64,000 bases of DNA from Exilibacterium tricleocarpae (GCF_007004655.1 NZ_ML660106.1:58601-122600); one strand, 5' to 3'. Shown: positions 22,173 to 32,233, counted from the stretch's first letter. A program made the numbers and translations. The notes: generated by a model not told the origin, from the sequence alone.

Positions 22173-24194
22173 TCACCCCAATAGCGGTGCTATCACCAGG
22201 CTCACAATGGCCATGACGTTGATAAGAATATTCATCGACGGGCCCGAGGTGTCTTTGAAGGGATCGCCCACCGTATCGCCCACCACGGCCGCCTTGTGCA
22301 CATCGGAACCCTTGCCGCCCAGGTTGCCTTTCTCGACGTATTTCTTGGCGTTGTCCCAGGCACCGCCGGCATTGGCCATGGTCAGCGCCATCAGTACGCA
22401 GGTAATCAGGGCGCCACCGAGCATACCGCCGAGCGCCTGCGGCCCGATACCAAAGCCCACCACCACCGGTGCGGCGACGGCCAGCACGCCCGGCGCCACC
22501 ATCCGCTTCAGGGCCGCCTGGGTGGCAATATCTACGCAGCGGGCACTGTCGGGTTTGGCGGTACCCTCCATCAATCCGGGAATCTCGCGGAACTGGCGAC
22601 GAATCTCCTTGATCATATCGAAGGCGGCGTCACCCACCGCGCGCATGGTCAGGGCACTGACCAGAAACGGGAAAATCCCGCCCAAAAACATGCCCATCAA
22701 CACCAGCGGGTTGCTGATATTCAACGCAAACCCATCCACATGGTGGGAGACGGTTTCGATATAGGCGGCAATGATCGCCAGCGCCGCCAGACCGGCCGCA
22801 CCGATGGCAAAACCCTTGCCGATGGCGGCGGTGGTGTTGCCCACTTCGTCGAGACCGTCGGTAATGGCCCGGGTTTCCTCGCCCAGCTCCGCCATCTCGG
22901 CGATGCCACCGGCATTGTCCGCCACCGGACCATAGGCATCGATCGCCATGGTGATGCCGACAGTGGCCAGCATACCCACGGCGGCGATACCGACACCGTA
23001 GACACCGGCCCCTTCAGGCAGGATCACACTGGTGGCAAAGATAATGCCGGCAATGGTCAACACCGGTATCACCACCGATTCCATACCCGTGGCAAGGCCG
23101 GAGATCATCACCGTAGCGGGGCCTGTCTCGCCGCCCTCGGCGATCAACCGCACCGGCCGGCCGCCGGTGTAATACTCCGTGACCAATCCGATCGTAATGC
23201 CGCCGACCGCGCCACACACCACACACAGCCACACCGCCGGGGTAAGGCCCATGCTCGACACCAGCACCCAGGCGGCGCCGATAAAGATCACAGTGGAGCC
23301 GATAGTGCCCATCCGCAGGGCCACGTCCGGCGCCTTCGAGGAAGCCAGGCGCACCAGCACTATGCCGATGATCGAACAGACCAGTCCCAGCGAGGCCAGC
23401 GCCAGCGGTGCGAACATCAATTGTTCGCGCGCGCCGCCCAGCGTCGCCACCGCTGCCGCGGCCATGGTCGAGGCAATGGCGATGGTGGCGATCATCGAGC
23501 CGCAATAGGATTCAAAGATATCCGATCCCATACCGGCCACATCGCCCACATTGTCGCCGACATTATCGGCGATAACACCGGGGTTGCGCGGGTCGTCCTC
23601 GGGAATACCCGCCTCCACCTTGCCCACCAGGTCGGCGCCGACATCGGCGCTCTTGGTGAAAATACCGCCGCCGACACGGGAAAACAGCGCGACGGTCGAA
23701 GCGCCCATACCAAAACCGTGAATCGATTCGGCGTGCGCCGGGTCACCGCCGAACAACAGATACAGGGCACCGATACCGAGCAATCCCATCGAGGCCACCG
23801 CCAGTCCCATAATGGAACCACCGTAAAAAGCCACACTCAACGCCGAGGCGGCGCCCTCGGTATTGGCCGCCACGGTCGTGCGCACATTGGCTTTGGTGGC
23901 AGTATACATACCCACATAGCCGGCGAACGCCGAGCAGAACGCCCCCACCACAAACGCCAGCGGCGTCTGCCAACTCTGAAAACCGACAAACAGGAAAATC
24001 GTAATCGCCACCAGGAACATGCCGAGAATCGTATATTCGCGCCGCATAAACACCATGGCGCCGGAGTGGATGGCGTCGGCTATTTCAGCGATCGCACCTT
24101 CCCCGGGAGAGTAACGTTTGACAATTTGATAGACGACAAAGGCCGCGAGCAACCCGGCCACCCCGAAAATCGGTGGCAACAGCAGTGGATCCAT
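22173..24194 (-). CDS. hppA: Membrane-bound ion-pumping pyrophosphatase, K+-dependent type
   Basis: A 673-residue protein with about 16 helices that couples PPi hydrolysis to ion transport. Catalytic signatures are [38 protein letters not shown] and, near the C-terminus, [15 protein letters not shown]. In [10 protein letters not shown] the residues A456 and G459 match the K+-dependent subfamily (the K+-independent subfamily has Lys and Thr there). E228 in IFESYCGS lies at the position seen in Na+-pumping members rather than in plant-type H+ pumps. So the pumped ion may be Na+, which fits the neighbouring nhaC; this is an inference. GGGGG lies upstream of the start. Divergent from ppa. Confidence 0.92.
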   Translation of the reverse strand: MDPLLLPPIFGVAGLLAAFVVYQIVKRYSPGEGAIAEIADAIHSGAMVFMRREYTILGMFLVAITIFLFVGFQSWQTPLAFVVGAFCSAFAGYVGMYTATKANVRTTVAANTEGAASALSVAFYGGSIMGLAVASMGLLGIGALYLLFGGDPAHAESIHGFGMGASTVALFSRVGGGIFTKSADVGADLVGKVEAGIPEDDPRNPGVIADNVGDNVGDVAGMGSDIFESYCGSMIATIAIASTMAAAAVATLGGAREQLMFAPLALASLGLVCSIIGIVLVRLASSKAPDVALRMGTIGSTVIFIGAAWVLVSSMGLTPAVWLCVVCGAVGGITIGLVTEYYTGGRPVRLIAEGGETGPATVMISGLATGMESVVIPVLTIAGIIFATSVILPEGAGVYGVGIAAVGMLATVGITMAIDAYGPVADNAGGIAEMAELGEETRAITDGLDEVGNTTAAIGKGFAIGAAGLAALAIIAAYIETVSHHVDGFALNISNPLVLMGMFLGGIFPFLVSALTMRAVGDAAFDMIKEIRRQFREIPGLMEGTAKPDSARCVDIATQAALKRMVAPGVLAVAAPVVVGFGIGPQALGGMLGGALITCVLMALTMANAGGAWDNAKKYVEKGNLGGKGSDVHKAAVVGDTVGDPFKDTSGPSMNILINVMAIVSLVIAPLLG

Positions 24195-24481
24195 GATTAA
24201 CCCCCAAGTTATTGTTAAATAGCGCCGGAGGGCTACAGCAAGCCCGACCTCAAATCCTTATTCGTGTTTCAGGTCGAAGCTATCCTCAAGATATCGCTCG
24301 GCTACCCGCCCGATTCTATGCTTATCTTGCAACGACAGTAAACCCCGGTTGTGCGCCTATGTTGGTTATAGTCGGCTATATGTTGTCTGTCACTGCCGGC
24401 ACCGGTCACCGGCATCGATTGTGTCTGGGGGTGCATATGGTAAAATCGCGCCTCTTTTTATTACCCGCCCAAGTGAGAGTT

Positions 24482-25030
24482 ATGAGTCTAGATCTAGTGG
24501 CCCCCGGCAAAAACCCGCCGGAAGACATCAATGTCATCATTGAAATTCCGCTCAACGGTGATCCGATCAAATACGAAGTCGACAAGGATACCGGCGCTAT
24601 CTTTGTCGACCGCATGCTGGGCACCGCCATGCACTACCCGTGCAACTACGGCTATGTGCCCCACACCCTGTGCGGCGACGGCGACCCGGTGGATGTGCTG
24701 GTGGTGATGCCGCTGGCGCTGATACCCGGTTCGGTGGTGAAATGCCGTCCGATCGGGGTGTTGAAGATGACCGACGAATCCGGCGAGGACGCCAAGGTCA
24801 TCGCCGTGCCGGTGGACAAGGTGACCGCACTTTATGCCCAGGTCGACTCAGTGCGCGACCTGCCGAGCCTGACGCTCGACCAGATCGCCCATTTTTTCGA
24901 TCACTACAAGGACCTCGAACCCGGCAAGTGGGTGAATATCGATGGCTGGGAGGGGCCGGAAGCGGCGCGGCGGGAAATCACTGAGGCGATAGAGCGCTTC
25001 CAGCAGACCGACGACAAACCGCATTTTTAA
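24482..25030 (+). CDS. ppa: Inorganic pyrophosphatase
   Basis: A 182-residue family I soluble pyrophosphatase. Active-site segments: [41 protein letters not shown] (shown here only in part: [16 protein letters not shown]), [13 protein letters not shown], and [15 protein letters not shown]. It starts at ATG 24482, where the family N-terminus [10 protein letters not shown] begins, with AGTGAGAG just upstream; the longer frame from 24212 is the divergent promoter region. Having both ppa and a PPi-driven pump implies that pyrophosphate level is divided between heat release and energy recovery. Confidence 0.95.
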   Translation: MSLDLVAPGKNPPEDINVIIEIPLNGDPIKYEVDKDTGAIFVDRMLGTAMHYPCNYGYVPHTLCGDGDPVDVLVVMPLALIPGSVVKCRPIGVLKMTDESGEDAKVIAVPVDKVTALYAQVDSVRDLPSLTLDQIAHFFDHYKDLEPGKWVNIDGWEGPEAARREITEAIERFQQTDDKPHF

Positions 25031-25083
25031 TCCGAAAGACAGGTGTGAATTTGTCAGACCGTTATTAATCCGCCGGGCCTTTC

Positions 25084-25920
25084 TTAATCCACCAAGCTGA
25101 GCCCGCTGGTATCCGGCGGCGGCGGGGGCGATGTTTGCCGCCGGCCGCCGAGCACCGCGCCGGCAGGTGCCAGTTCATATTTGCTGATATCCGGTGCCGC
25201 TTTCGGCACCTGCCGTTTTGCCGCCACCGGCAACAGGTCTGCACCGGGCTCCGCCACGTCCAGCTCCGGCAATACTATCTCGACCTCCGGCAGCGACAGC
25301 TTCTCGTCCGCCGCCAGCAGCATGGCCCCGGGCTCCGCCAGATCGAAATCGGAAAAATCCCCGGCGACTGGCATGACTTCGGGTTTTTCGCTGGCATCGA
25401 GCAGATCGACACCGGACGGACGCAAGCTCAAACCGCTGGTGTCGACTTCCACCTCGACAACCTGCTTTTTCTCCACAGGTTGCAGCAAATCTGCGCCCAC
25501 CGGCGCCAGTGTCCAACCCGATTCGGCCTCCTGCACCTCGGTTTCCCGCGTTTTCGTCGCCGTTGCGAGCTTGGCCGCCTCGGCCTCGGCACGCGCCTGG
25601 GCCTCCAGGCGCTCGGCCAGGGTCACCTTGCGGCGCGGCGCTGCTGCGGGTCGCTGTTTGACAGGTCGGGCAGCGATCTTGCCGGCCGGCACCATATCGA
25701 CCTGAGCCCCCGCTTTGGTCAGCACTGCCTGATACTTGGCTGCGGTCGCCTGATCCAGATTGCGCTTGAGCGGCACGGCGGCACCGGAAAACAGGCTGTC
25801 GATACGCGCCTGGTCGGCTTTGAAAAGCTGCGCCAGCCGTTGCTTGACGGCACCGATCTGGTGGCCGATGACAATATCGCCGCGAAAAACAATATCAAAC
25901 AGGGGTTCACTCATAGCCAT
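25084..25920 (-). CDS. Uncharacterised protein with GADLL-type repeats
   Basis: About 278 residues, start uncertain (ATG at 25956, 25920 or 25914; none has a clear ribosome site). The N-terminal 70 residues (EPLFDIVFRGDIVIGH, QLFKADQARIDSLFSG, VLTKAGAQVDM) form a compact domain that I have seen recurring at the N-terminus of uncharacterised proteobacterial proteins. The rest is acidic and repetitive: six imperfect units of roughly 30 residues with a core like S-x-x-x-LAPxGADLL, for example WTLAPVGADLLQ, LSLRPSGVDLLD, FDLAEPGAMLLA, LDVAEPGADLLP, YELAPAGAVLGG. No signal peptide or membrane helix. Function unknown. Confidence 0.7.
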   Translation of the reverse strand: MAMSEPLFDIVFRGDIVIGHQIGAVKQRLAQLFKADQARIDSLFSGAAVPLKRNLDQATAAKYQAVLTKAGAQVDMVPAGKIAARPVKQRPAAAPRRKVTLAERLEAQARAEAEAAKLATATKTRETEVQEAESGWTLAPVGADLLQPVEKKQVVEVEVDTSGLSLRPSGVDLLDASEKPEVMPVAGDFSDFDLAEPGAMLLAADEKLSLPEVEIVLPELDVAEPGADLLPVAAKRQVPKAAPDISKYELAPAGAVLGGRRQTSPPPPPDTSGLSLVD

Positions 25921-26155
25921 GACAGGTTGCAACTTATTCTCGGTGGATGATAGCACGGTGCCGGCCGGGCTCGTCTAGGAGCCGCTGTACCGGCGCTCGC
26001 CGCCGCGGAGCCAGATCAGAGCTTCGCCCCGCTGCAGCAGTATCTGACAAATGTGGCATAGGGTGTCATGAATATAGGTAGGATCAATCAGATATGGCAA
26101 ATTGGGTTGTGGTAAAGCGAGCCCGCAGTAAAGATATGGCGGTGCTGTTGGCATA

Positions 26156-26304
26156 GGGGAGTGGCACCATTCTAGGGGGACGCAACTGAAGTTACGTCCC
26201 CGCACTGTGCCGCGGGGAGAGGTGCCTCTAGAGAGGGGAGTGGCACCATTCCTAGAGGGACGCAACTGAAGTTACGTCCCCGCACCGTGCCACCGGAAGA
26301 GGTA
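26156..26304 (+). repeat. Palindromic GTAACT repeat, two tandem copies
   Basis: Copies at 26156-26226 and 26235-26304. Each reads GGGGAGTGGCACCATTC, then a near-perfect palindrome GACGCAACT/AGTTACGTC, then a C-rich arm and GTGCC. The copies are 79 bp apart and in the same orientation. The same sequence recurs at 29.8 kb and 39.0-39.3 kb. They look like REP-type elements or a palindromic miniature element; no transposase is beside them. Confidence 0.8.
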
Positions 26305-26348
26305 TCTGTTGATGGTGGCGGGGCCTCATGGACTAATTGCCGCTTCCT

Positions 26349-26370
26349 TATATTTGGCTAAGCAAATATA
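26349..26370 (+). promoter_or_regulatory. ArsR operator overlapping a -10 box
   Basis: A perfect inverted repeat TATATTTG-N6-CAAATATA. It overlaps TATAAT at 26367-26372, so a bound repressor would block RNA polymerase. The arms resemble the ATATTTG/CAAATAT sites of ArsR-family repressors. If TATAAT is the real -10, transcription would begin at or beside the arsR ATG (26379) and the message would be leaderless, in agreement with the absence of a ribosome site. Confidence 0.75.
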
Positions 26371-26378
26371 ATTGCCCG

Positions 26379-26717
26379 ATGCATGTAAAGTCGGTTGCAG
26401 ATTTCTTCAAGTCCCTGTCGGAACCGGTCAGGTTGCGTCTTATCAACCTGCTCTCCGCCCACGACGAGCTCTGTGTGTGCGATCTGGTGGATGCCCTGGC
26501 CCTGCCGCAAAGCGTAGTGTCACGTCACCTCGCCTATCTGCGCCAGCAGGGACTGCTCAGCACCCGGCGCCAGGGCGTATGGATTTTCTACAAAATCAAC
26601 GCCGATACAACCTGGCAACAGCAAGTACTGGCACTCTACCGGGATTTCGGGGGCGAATCCGCCGAGCTGGCCGGCGACCTGGAGCGGCTGGGCACCCCCA
26701 ATAATTGCTGTGACTGA
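26379..26717 (+). CDS. arsR: Arsenic-responsive repressor ArsR
   Basis: A 112-residue SmtB/ArsR winged-helix repressor. C32 and C34 in ELCVCDLV are the classic As(III) ligands; additional Cys at the C-terminus (NNCCD) could add a third. The recognition helix region is LPQSVVSRHLAYLRQQGLL. I chose ATG 26379, since the operator lies immediately upstream and would otherwise be inside the gene. It is first in an apparent arsR-gapdh-arsJ operon and is expected to repress it until arsenite binds. Confidence 0.93.
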   Translation: MHVKSVADFFKSLSEPVRLRLINLLSAHDELCVCDLVDALALPQSVVSRHLAYLRQQGLLSTRRQGVWIFYKINADTTWQQQVLALYRDFGGESAELAGDLERLGTPNNCCD

Positions 26718-26830
26718 AGCGGCCGGACCAACACCGCAATGCTGTTTTCCACTGCTATCGACAACCATAACTACAGTGGCCGCCATCGGCCCGCAAAGGC
26801 GTTGAGCCATAGCCAACTTAAGGAAACATC

Positions 26831-27841
26831 ATGACAGTTCGTATCGGTATCAATGGTTTCGGGCGCATGGGGCGCCTGGCCCTGCGGGCGGCCTGGGACT
26901 GGCCTGAATTCACCTTCACGCATATCAACGAAGTTGCCGGCGATGCCGGTACCGCCGCTCATCTGGTCAATTTCGACTCCGTGCACGGCCGCTGGCACCA
27001 CGAGGCCCGGGCCGGCGACAGCGACCTGCACATCGGCGAGAAGCGCCTGAGCTTTAGCCAACATTCGAGTATTGCCGCGGTGCCCTGGGCGGCCAAGGGG
27101 GTGGACCTGGTTCTCGAGTGCAGCGGTCGCTTCAAAACCCGTGAGGCGCTTATCCCCTATCTGGACTGCGGTGTGGCCCGGGTGGTGGTATCGGCCCCCG
27201 CCGGCGACGAAATCCCCACCATCGTCATGGGGGTAAACGACCCTATCTATCAACCGGCGCAGCATCCGCTTGTCAGCGCCGCCTCCTGCACCACCAACTG
27301 CCTGGCGCCGGTGGTCAAAGTCATCCACGAATCTCTCGGCATCGAGCACGGCTGTATCACCACCATCCACAGTCTGACCAATACCCAGAGCATACTCGAC
27401 CACCCCCACCGCGACCTGCGCCGCGCCCGCGCCGGCGGCCTGTCCCTGATCCCGACCAGCACCGGCTCCGCCAAGGCAATCGGTGCGATCTTCCCGGCGC
27501 TGGCGGGCAAGCTGAACGGCCTCGCGGTCAGGGTGCCGCTGGCCAACGCGTCGCTGACCGATTGCGTCTTCGAGGTCAGTCGCGCCACCTCAGCGCCGGA
27601 AGTCAACGAACTGCTGGCGCAGGCAGCTGCGCAAACACTCAAAGGCATTCTCGGTGTCGAGCAGCGCCCGTTGGTCTCGGCCGACTACACCGGCGACCCC
27701 CGCTCATCGATCGTAGATGCCCTCTCGACCCTGGTCATAGACGGCACCCAGGTCAAAATCCTGGCGTGGTACGACAACGAAATCGGCTACGTCAACCGCA
27801 TGCTGGAGCTGGCCAGAAAAGTGGCGCCGGCAGCGCCTTGA
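26831..27841 (+). CDS. ArsJ-associated glyceraldehyde-3-phosphate dehydrogenase
   Basis: A 336-residue full-length GAPDH. The Rossmann motif is [17 protein letters not shown] and the catalytic Cys is C153 in [12 protein letters not shown]; the general-base His is in [10 protein letters not shown]. Such GAPDH copies encoded with arsJ use arsenate in place of phosphate and form 1-arseno-3-phosphoglycerate. Its place directly between arsR and an ArsJ-like transporter supports that role rather than glycolysis. AAGGAAAC precedes the start. Confidence 0.93.
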   Translation: MTVRIGINGFGRMGRLALRAAWDWPEFTFTHINEVAGDAGTAAHLVNFDSVHGRWHHEARAGDSDLHIGEKRLSFSQHSSIAAVPWAAKGVDLVLECSGRFKTREALIPYLDCGVARVVVSAPAGDEIPTIVMGVNDPIYQPAQHPLVSAASCTTNCLAPVVKVIHESLGIEHGCITTIHSLTNTQSILDHPHRDLRRARAGGLSLIPTSTGSAKAIGAIFPALAGKLNGLAVRVPLANASLTDCVFEVSRATSAPEVNELLAQAAAQTLKGILGVEQRPLVSADYTGDPRSSIVDALSTLVIDGTQVKILAWYDNEIGYVNRMLELARKVAPAAP

Positions 27842-29046
27842 CAGCGCCGGTGCAGACACTTCACCACTACGCGCTGGTGACCGGCTGCTACTGGGCCTTC
27901 ACCCTCACCGACGGCGCCCTGCGCATGCTGGTGGTGCTCTACTTCCACCAGTTGGGTTACTCGCCGCTGGCTATCGCCAGCCTGTTTTTGTTCTACGAGT
28001 TGTTCGGCGTCGTCACCAACCTGACCGGCGGTTGGCTGGCGGCCCGGGTCGGCCTCAATACCACCATGCACCTGGGTATGGCTCTGCAGATTGCCGCCCT
28101 GGCGATGCTGGCGGTGGACAGCCTTTACCTGACGATACCCTATGTGATGGCGGCCCAGGCGCTGTCGGGGATCGCCAAGGACCTCAATAAAATGAGCGCC
28201 AAAAGCAGTATCAAAATGCTGGTGCCGGCGGCAGCCCAGGGACGCCTGTACCGTTGGATTGCACTGCTGACCGGCTCCAAGAATGCCCTTAAAGGCATCG
28301 GCTTCTTTCTTGGCGCCGCCGCACTGGCGGCGCTGGGCTTCAAGCATGCCCTGCTCGCCATGGCGGCCGTTCTGGCCCTGGCACTGGCGTTGGCCCTGGC
28401 GCTGTTGCCAAGGCAGCTGGGTAAATCGCGCCGCAAACCCAAGTTCAAACAACTGTTTTCCAAAAGCCGACCGATAAACCGCCTGTCCGCCACCCGCCTG
28501 TTCCTGTTCGGCGCCCGGGATACCTGGTTTGTGGTGGCACTGCCGGTGTACCTGCAAACGGCACTCGGCTGGGAGCACACCCGGGTCGGCGCGCTGCTGG
28601 CCCTGTGGATTATCGGCTATGGCGCCGTTCAGGCGCTGGCCCCCGCGATTACCGGACGCGCGGCCGCTCCGCCCGGCCGGGATGCCCTGGTGGGCTGGGG
28701 ACTGGCCCTGGCCGGCCTGCCTGTGGGCATGGCACTGTCCTTGGCGGCGGGGTTTGACGCGCAGGCGACGCTGATCATCGGACTGGGGCTGTTCGGCGTG
28801 CTGTTCGCCGTCAACTCCTCTATCCACTCCTACTTGATTATTGCCTACGCCAGGGCCGACGGCGTCTCCCTGGATGTCGGTTTCTACTACATGGCGAATG
28901 CCGCCGGCCGGCTCCTGGGGACTCTGCTGTCGGGCGTGATCTACCAGTACCTGGGGTTGCCGGCCTGCCTGCTGGCAGCGGCGCTGCTGGTGACCGCGGC
29001 GGCCCTGCTGTCCCTGCAATTACCCCGCGCCCAGGTGCCGGCCTGA
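27838..29046 (+). CDS. arsJ: Organoarsenical efflux MFS permease ArsJ
   Basis: About 402 residues with 11-12 helices of the major facilitator superfamily. The N-terminal segment [17 protein letters not shown] and [17 protein letters not shown] are typical of ArsJ. It expels 1-arseno-3-phosphoglycerate made by the preceding GAPDH; the compound then breaks down to arsenate outside. The start is a TTG that overlaps the GAPDH stop (TTGA), which suggests translational coupling; a GTG four codons later (27850) is the alternative. Confidence 0.92.
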   Translation: MTAPVQTLHHYALVTGCYWAFTLTDGALRMLVVLYFHQLGYSPLAIASLFLFYELFGVVTNLTGGWLAARVGLNTTMHLGMALQIAALAMLAVDSLYLTIPYVMAAQALSGIAKDLNKMSAKSSIKMLVPAAAQGRLYRWIALLTGSKNALKGIGFFLGAAALAALGFKHALLAMAAVLALALALALALLPRQLGKSRRKPKFKQLFSKSRPINRLSATRLFLFGARDTWFVVALPVYLQTALGWEHTRVGALLALWIIGYGAVQALAPAITGRAAAPPGRDALVGWGLALAGLPVGMALSLAAGFDAQATLIIGLGLFGVLFAVNSSIHSYLIIAYARADGVSLDVGFYYMANAAGRLLGTLLSGVIYQYLGLPACLLAAALLVTAAALLSLQLPRAQVPA

Positions 29047-29201
29047 GACCTGGCACCGGTTTCATTAGCGGCGCCGAAATTCTGCATTTTGTAAGCCATA
29101 TCTCACAACATTTTCATCCATCGTCGACTGGCGAACCCGGAAGGTGCCGTACATACTGTAGTGAACATTGTCTGTCACACTTAGTTAAAGCAGTATCGCA
29201 C

Positions 29202-29489
29202 ATGGATCATCACCAACAGCTAATGATTGGCAACCAGCGGGTCAACGTTGACGCCATGAGTGCAAAAGTCAAAAAAGACATCGCCTTTTTGCAGGACCGT
29301 ATCGCGCGTATGCGCCGCCAGCGCGCGCCCAATCAAGTCGTCGTCGAGACTTACGAGTCGATGCTGGCAAGCCGCCAGTCGGTGCTCGCCTGGTTGCAGC
29401 AGCACGGCGCCGGAGACGTGTCCGATCGCAAGCCTTACACCGAAGTTCACAAAGACGTTCACAAAAACGTTCACAAGTCCGCCGGTTGA
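29202..29489 (+). CDS. Small coiled-coil protein, paralogue 1
   Basis: A 95-residue hydrophilic protein of unknown function. Residues about 25-70 are predicted helical with heptad-like spacing (DIAFLQDRIARMRRQ, then RAPNQVVVETYESMLASRQSVLAWL). The C-terminus has three HKDV/HKNV-like units. It shares a gap-free 47-residue alignment with the next small gene, including PN, L-x-x-R and VL-x-W positions. No known family recognised. Confidence 0.65.
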   Translation: MDHHQQLMIGNQRVNVDAMSAKVKKDIAFLQDRIARMRRQRAPNQVVVETYESMLASRQSVLAWLQQHGAGDVSDRKPYTEVHKDVHKNVHKSAG

Positions 29490-29551
29490 CGAGACCTGAA
29501 GATGTTCAATAACCCAAACTGTGTCCATCCGTTTTGATACAGGGACGTAAT

Positions 29552-29770
29552 ATGATTTCCCAAAACCACAAGATAGTCATCGGCGGCGACAGCCTGGATA
29601 CCAAGGTGCTGTGCCAAAACCTGAAGCAGGAAGTCCGCGACCTTGAACGCCGCGTCAACATACTGCAGCAGGAGGAACGGCCGAACCTGCACTGTATCAA
29701 CCACTTTGCCGATCTGTTGCGCCAGCGCCGCACAGTGCTGCGCTGGGTGGAAGAGCGGTCGCGACTCTAA
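29552..29770 (+). CDS. Small coiled-coil protein, paralogue 2
   Basis: A 72-residue protein. ATG 29552 is preceded by AGGGACG, which is why I chose it over the in-frame ATG at 29534. The helical core LKQEVRDLERRVNILQQ followed by ERPN and LLRQRRTVLRWVEE aligns with the upstream 95-residue protein, so the pair probably arose by duplication. Function unknown. A palindromic repeat follows directly. Confidence 0.65.
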   Translation: MISQNHKIVIGGDSLDTKVLCQNLKQEVRDLERRVNILQQEERPNLHCINHFADLLRQRRTVLRWVEERSRL

Positions 29771-29792
29771 CGAGCGCGTTGAAGCGCGAAAC

Positions 29793-29868
29793 CGCCGCGG
29801 CACGGTGCGGGGACGTAACTTTAGTTGCGTCCCCTTAGCACGGTGCCACTCCCCTCCCTAGAGGCACC
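29793..29868 (-). repeat. Palindromic GTAACT repeat, inverted copy
   Basis: Same family as at 26.2 kb, in the opposite orientation: GGGGACGTAACT/AGTTGCGTCCCC, then GTGCCACTCCCC. Its right flank (GTACGGCATACTGCGGTTTTC) also resembles, in reverse, the flank left of the copy at 39.13 kb, so the full element is longer than the palindrome. Confidence 0.75.
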
Positions 29869-30007
29869 TGTACGGCATACTGCGGTTTTCTTTTGTTGCC
29901 TAACGAAGTTTGTCCAGCAACGTTTTGGGCAAGTGGCAATGCCCTTTACGGCACCGTACCACCGGGGGAGGTGTCGGTTGGCGGTGGCAGGGTTCCTTTC
30001 GAAGGGG

Positions 30008-30805
30008 TCAGGTATCGATCGACCACTGCTGGTCCATGGTCAGCGCCGGCTGCTCAGCGGCGGGGCGCCCAAGTACTTTGGCCGGTACCCCCGCCACCGT
30101 GGTGTGGGGCGCAACCGACTCCAATACCACACTGCCGGCGCCAATCACGGCACCGTCTCCCACGGTGATATTGCCAAGCACCTTGGCACCGGCGCTGATC
30201 AAAACCCCAGCGCCGATTTTGGGATGCCGATCGCCCTCGCTGGAGCCGGTGCCGCCGAGCGTCACCGAGTGCAGCAGCGACACATTATCCCCCACTACCA
30301 CAGTCTCCCCCATCACCACGCCGGTGGCGTGATCGATCATAATACCGCTGCCAATGCGGGCGCCGGGGTGCAGGTCGACGTCGAACGCCTGGGATATCTG
30401 ATTCTGAAAAAACAGCGCCAACGACCGGCGCTGCTGCCGCCACAGCCAGTGGGCGACACGATGGGCCTGCAGCGCGTGAAAGCCTTTGAAGTACAAAAAC
30501 GGCATGGAGAATTTATCGCAGGCCGGATCGCGTTCTTTGTAAGCCTGAATATCGCGCCGCATGGCTTCGGGAATGCGCGCATCGGCCTGCATCGCCTCCT
30601 CGAACACCTGCCTGATCAACATCGCCGGCACGGCGGCACTGTCCAACTGATTGGCCAGATGAAAGCTAATGGCCGCCTCGAAGCTGGCGTGATTCAAAAT
30701 GGCCGCGTGGTAATAACTGGCCAGCACCGGCTCGCTGCGGCTGGCGCCAAGGGCTTCGTCCTTGATCGCCTGCCAGACAAAATCCGTCTCTGTGATCTCA
30801 CTCAT
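30008..30805 (-). CDS. cysE: Serine O-acetyltransferase
   Basis: A 265-residue protein catalysing acetyl-CoA + L-serine to O-acetylserine, the first step of cysteine synthesis. The N-terminal helical domain is followed by a left-handed beta-helix of hexapeptide repeats (GARIGSGIMIDHATGVVMG, VVVGDNVSLLHSVTLGG, KVLGNITVGDGAVIGAGSVV) with the active-site loop HATGVV. Start taken at the second Met (30805). Length matches E. coli CysE closely. Confidence 0.94.
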   Translation of the reverse strand: MSEITETDFVWQAIKDEALGASRSEPVLASYYHAAILNHASFEAAISFHLANQLDSAAVPAMLIRQVFEEAMQADARIPEAMRRDIQAYKERDPACDKFSMPFLYFKGFHALQAHRVAHWLWRQQRRSLALFFQNQISQAFDVDLHPGARIGSGIMIDHATGVVMGETVVVGDNVSLLHSVTLGGTGSSEGDRHPKIGAGVLISAGAKVLGNITVGDGAVIGAGSVVLESVAPHTTVAGVPAKVLGRPAAEQPALTMDQQWSIDT

Positions 30806-30854
30806 GGTCACCTCACTGCAAACTTCTCACCGCAAATCTGTCACTGCAAACGTC

Positions 30855-31502
30855 TCACTCCAACCCCAGCAGTGCCGGCAACTCCGCCATCGCGGAGAAA
30901 CAGGTCACAGCACCCGCCGCCGGCAGCGGAGCCGGGCGCTCCTTGTCGCTGTGATAAGCCAGCACTTGCATCTGCGCCGCCAGTCCGGCCTCGACCCCGG
31001 GCAGGGAGTCTTCCACCACCCAGGCCAGTTGCGGATCGACACCCATCTGCGTGGCGGCATGGAGAAATAAATCCGGTGCCGGTTTGCCCCGCTCGACATC
31101 CTCGGCACTGTAAATACGACCGGCAAAGTACGACCACAAACCGGTTTTCGTCAAGGTGAGGCGCAGCTTGGCATGGGAGCCACTCGAAGCGACACAAAAC
31201 GGCACCGCGGCGGCGTGCAGCCGGGCCACAATCTCGACAACACCCGGTATCGCCGTCAGTTGCCGTTCGAATTGACTGAAAGTATCCCGCTGCAGTCCTT
31301 CGAGAAAATCCTCCGGCAGCGCTCGCCCCAGTTGCGCCTCGATCAGCCCGACACAGGCGGCCATGGAGCGCCCCCGGTAGCGCCGATCACAGGCCTGCGG
31401 GCTGGTGGATAAACCCAGTGCGGTCAGATGCCGGTAAAGCGTTTCATTGGCGATGGTTTCACTGTCGACCAACACGCCGTCACAATCAAAAATCACCAGC
31501 AT
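30855..31502 (-). CDS. HAD-superfamily sugar-phosphate phosphatase
   Basis: A 215-residue HAD hydrolase of the beta-phosphoglucomutase/YieH type. Motif I is FDCDGVLVDSE (nucleophile D6 and acid D8), motif II CVASSGSHAKL, motif III K in RGKPAPDLFLHAA, and motif IV VVEDSLPGVEA. A helical cap (about 18-80) indicates small phospho-substrates such as sugar phosphates. The exact substrate is not apparent. It ends 2 nt after the M15 peptidase start-side neighbour, in a cluster of three minus-strand genes. Confidence 0.88.
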   Translation of the reverse strand: MLVIFDCDGVLVDSETIANETLYRHLTALGLSTSPQACDRRYRGRSMAACVGLIEAQLGRALPEDFLEGLQRDTFSQFERQLTAIPGVVEIVARLHAAAVPFCVASSGSHAKLRLTLTKTGLWSYFAGRIYSAEDVERGKPAPDLFLHAATQMGVDPQLAWVVEDSLPGVEAGLAAQMQVLAYHSDKERPAPLPAAGAVTCFSAMAELPALLGLE

Positions 31503-31504
31503 AT

Positions 31505-32233
31505 TCAGCCCTCCCGATCCGGCTCAAAGTTGCCGGATTCCCCGGGGTAAGCCGATTGCGGCACGTGAATAAAACGTTGAAAAATTTCTTCGATATTGGC
31601 CAGCACCTCCGCCTTCAAGGCGAGATCGGCCGCCTCAATCGCCGCCGCCACACAGTCGGGCTGCAGCGCTGCCTGAAACTGCCGCGCCAGCGGCGCGAAG
31701 CTGAGATGCCAGGGCTCCGGTGCAACACCGCCGCGGTCCGCCCCGTAAGGACGGAAAAAACCCAGGTCCTCACGCCGCAACAAAAACCCGTCCAACCAGG
31801 CGTGCAACTCTGCAAAAGGACCGCCGGCGCAAGTCTCCGCCACAGATAGCTGCAACTTATAATCATGCGCTACGGCGGCGGCGTCGTAGATATCCACATC
31901 GCACCCCCAGTGGTGGCGCGAGGCGCCGGGCAGCGCCGACCAGCGCAAAATGGCAAACATGCGCCGGGTGTTATCGAGACTCGCAATGTCCAACGGCGCT
32001 CCCGCACTGTCCAACACCGGTCGCAAACCCCGCGCCTTGGCGTTCCAGATATGCAGTTGGCGCTCGAAGCTGCGAAAGCCACTCGCCACCTGCAAATCGA
32101 AGCCGGCCTGTCGCGCACTTTCTGTGAGGGCGGCCAACGGCCCGAGCAGCTCCCGGTGCACCCGCTGGTCGGATGCCGGCAAACAAATAACATGGGCGTC
32201 AATCTGTCCGGTGAGTTCCTGCGTAACGATCAT
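31505..32233 (-). CDS. M15-family D-alanyl-D-alanine carboxypeptidase
   Basis: A 242-residue LAS metallopeptidase of the VanY/DacB type. Zinc ligands and catalytic residues are visible in SRHHWGCDVDIYD (H-x6-D) and EPWHLS (E-x-x-H), with VASGFRSFERQ as the substrate loop. I chose the Met at 32233, which has GAGGGAG just upstream; a longer frame reaches 32350. No signal peptide is seen, so it may act in the cytoplasm on recycled murein peptides, or the true N-terminus is missed. The gene ends 2 nt from the HAD gene. Confidence 0.85.
   Translation of the reverse strand: MIVTQELTGQIDAHVICLPASDQRVHRELLGPLAALTESARQAGFDLQVASGFRSFERQLHIWNAKARGLRPVLDSAGAPLDIASLDNTRRMFAILRWSALPGASRHHWGCDVDIYDAAAVAHDYKLQLSVAETCAGGPFAELHAWLDGFLLRREDLGFFRPYGADRGGVAPEPWHLSFAPLARQFQAALQPDCVAAAIEAADLALKAEVLANIEEIFQRFIHVPQSAYPGESGNFEPDREG

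Noticed and set aside
24212..24481. A 90-residue N-terminal extension of inorganic pyrophosphatase
   Set aside because: The family N-terminus begins at ATG 24482; the upstream part is the divergent promoter region shared with hppA.
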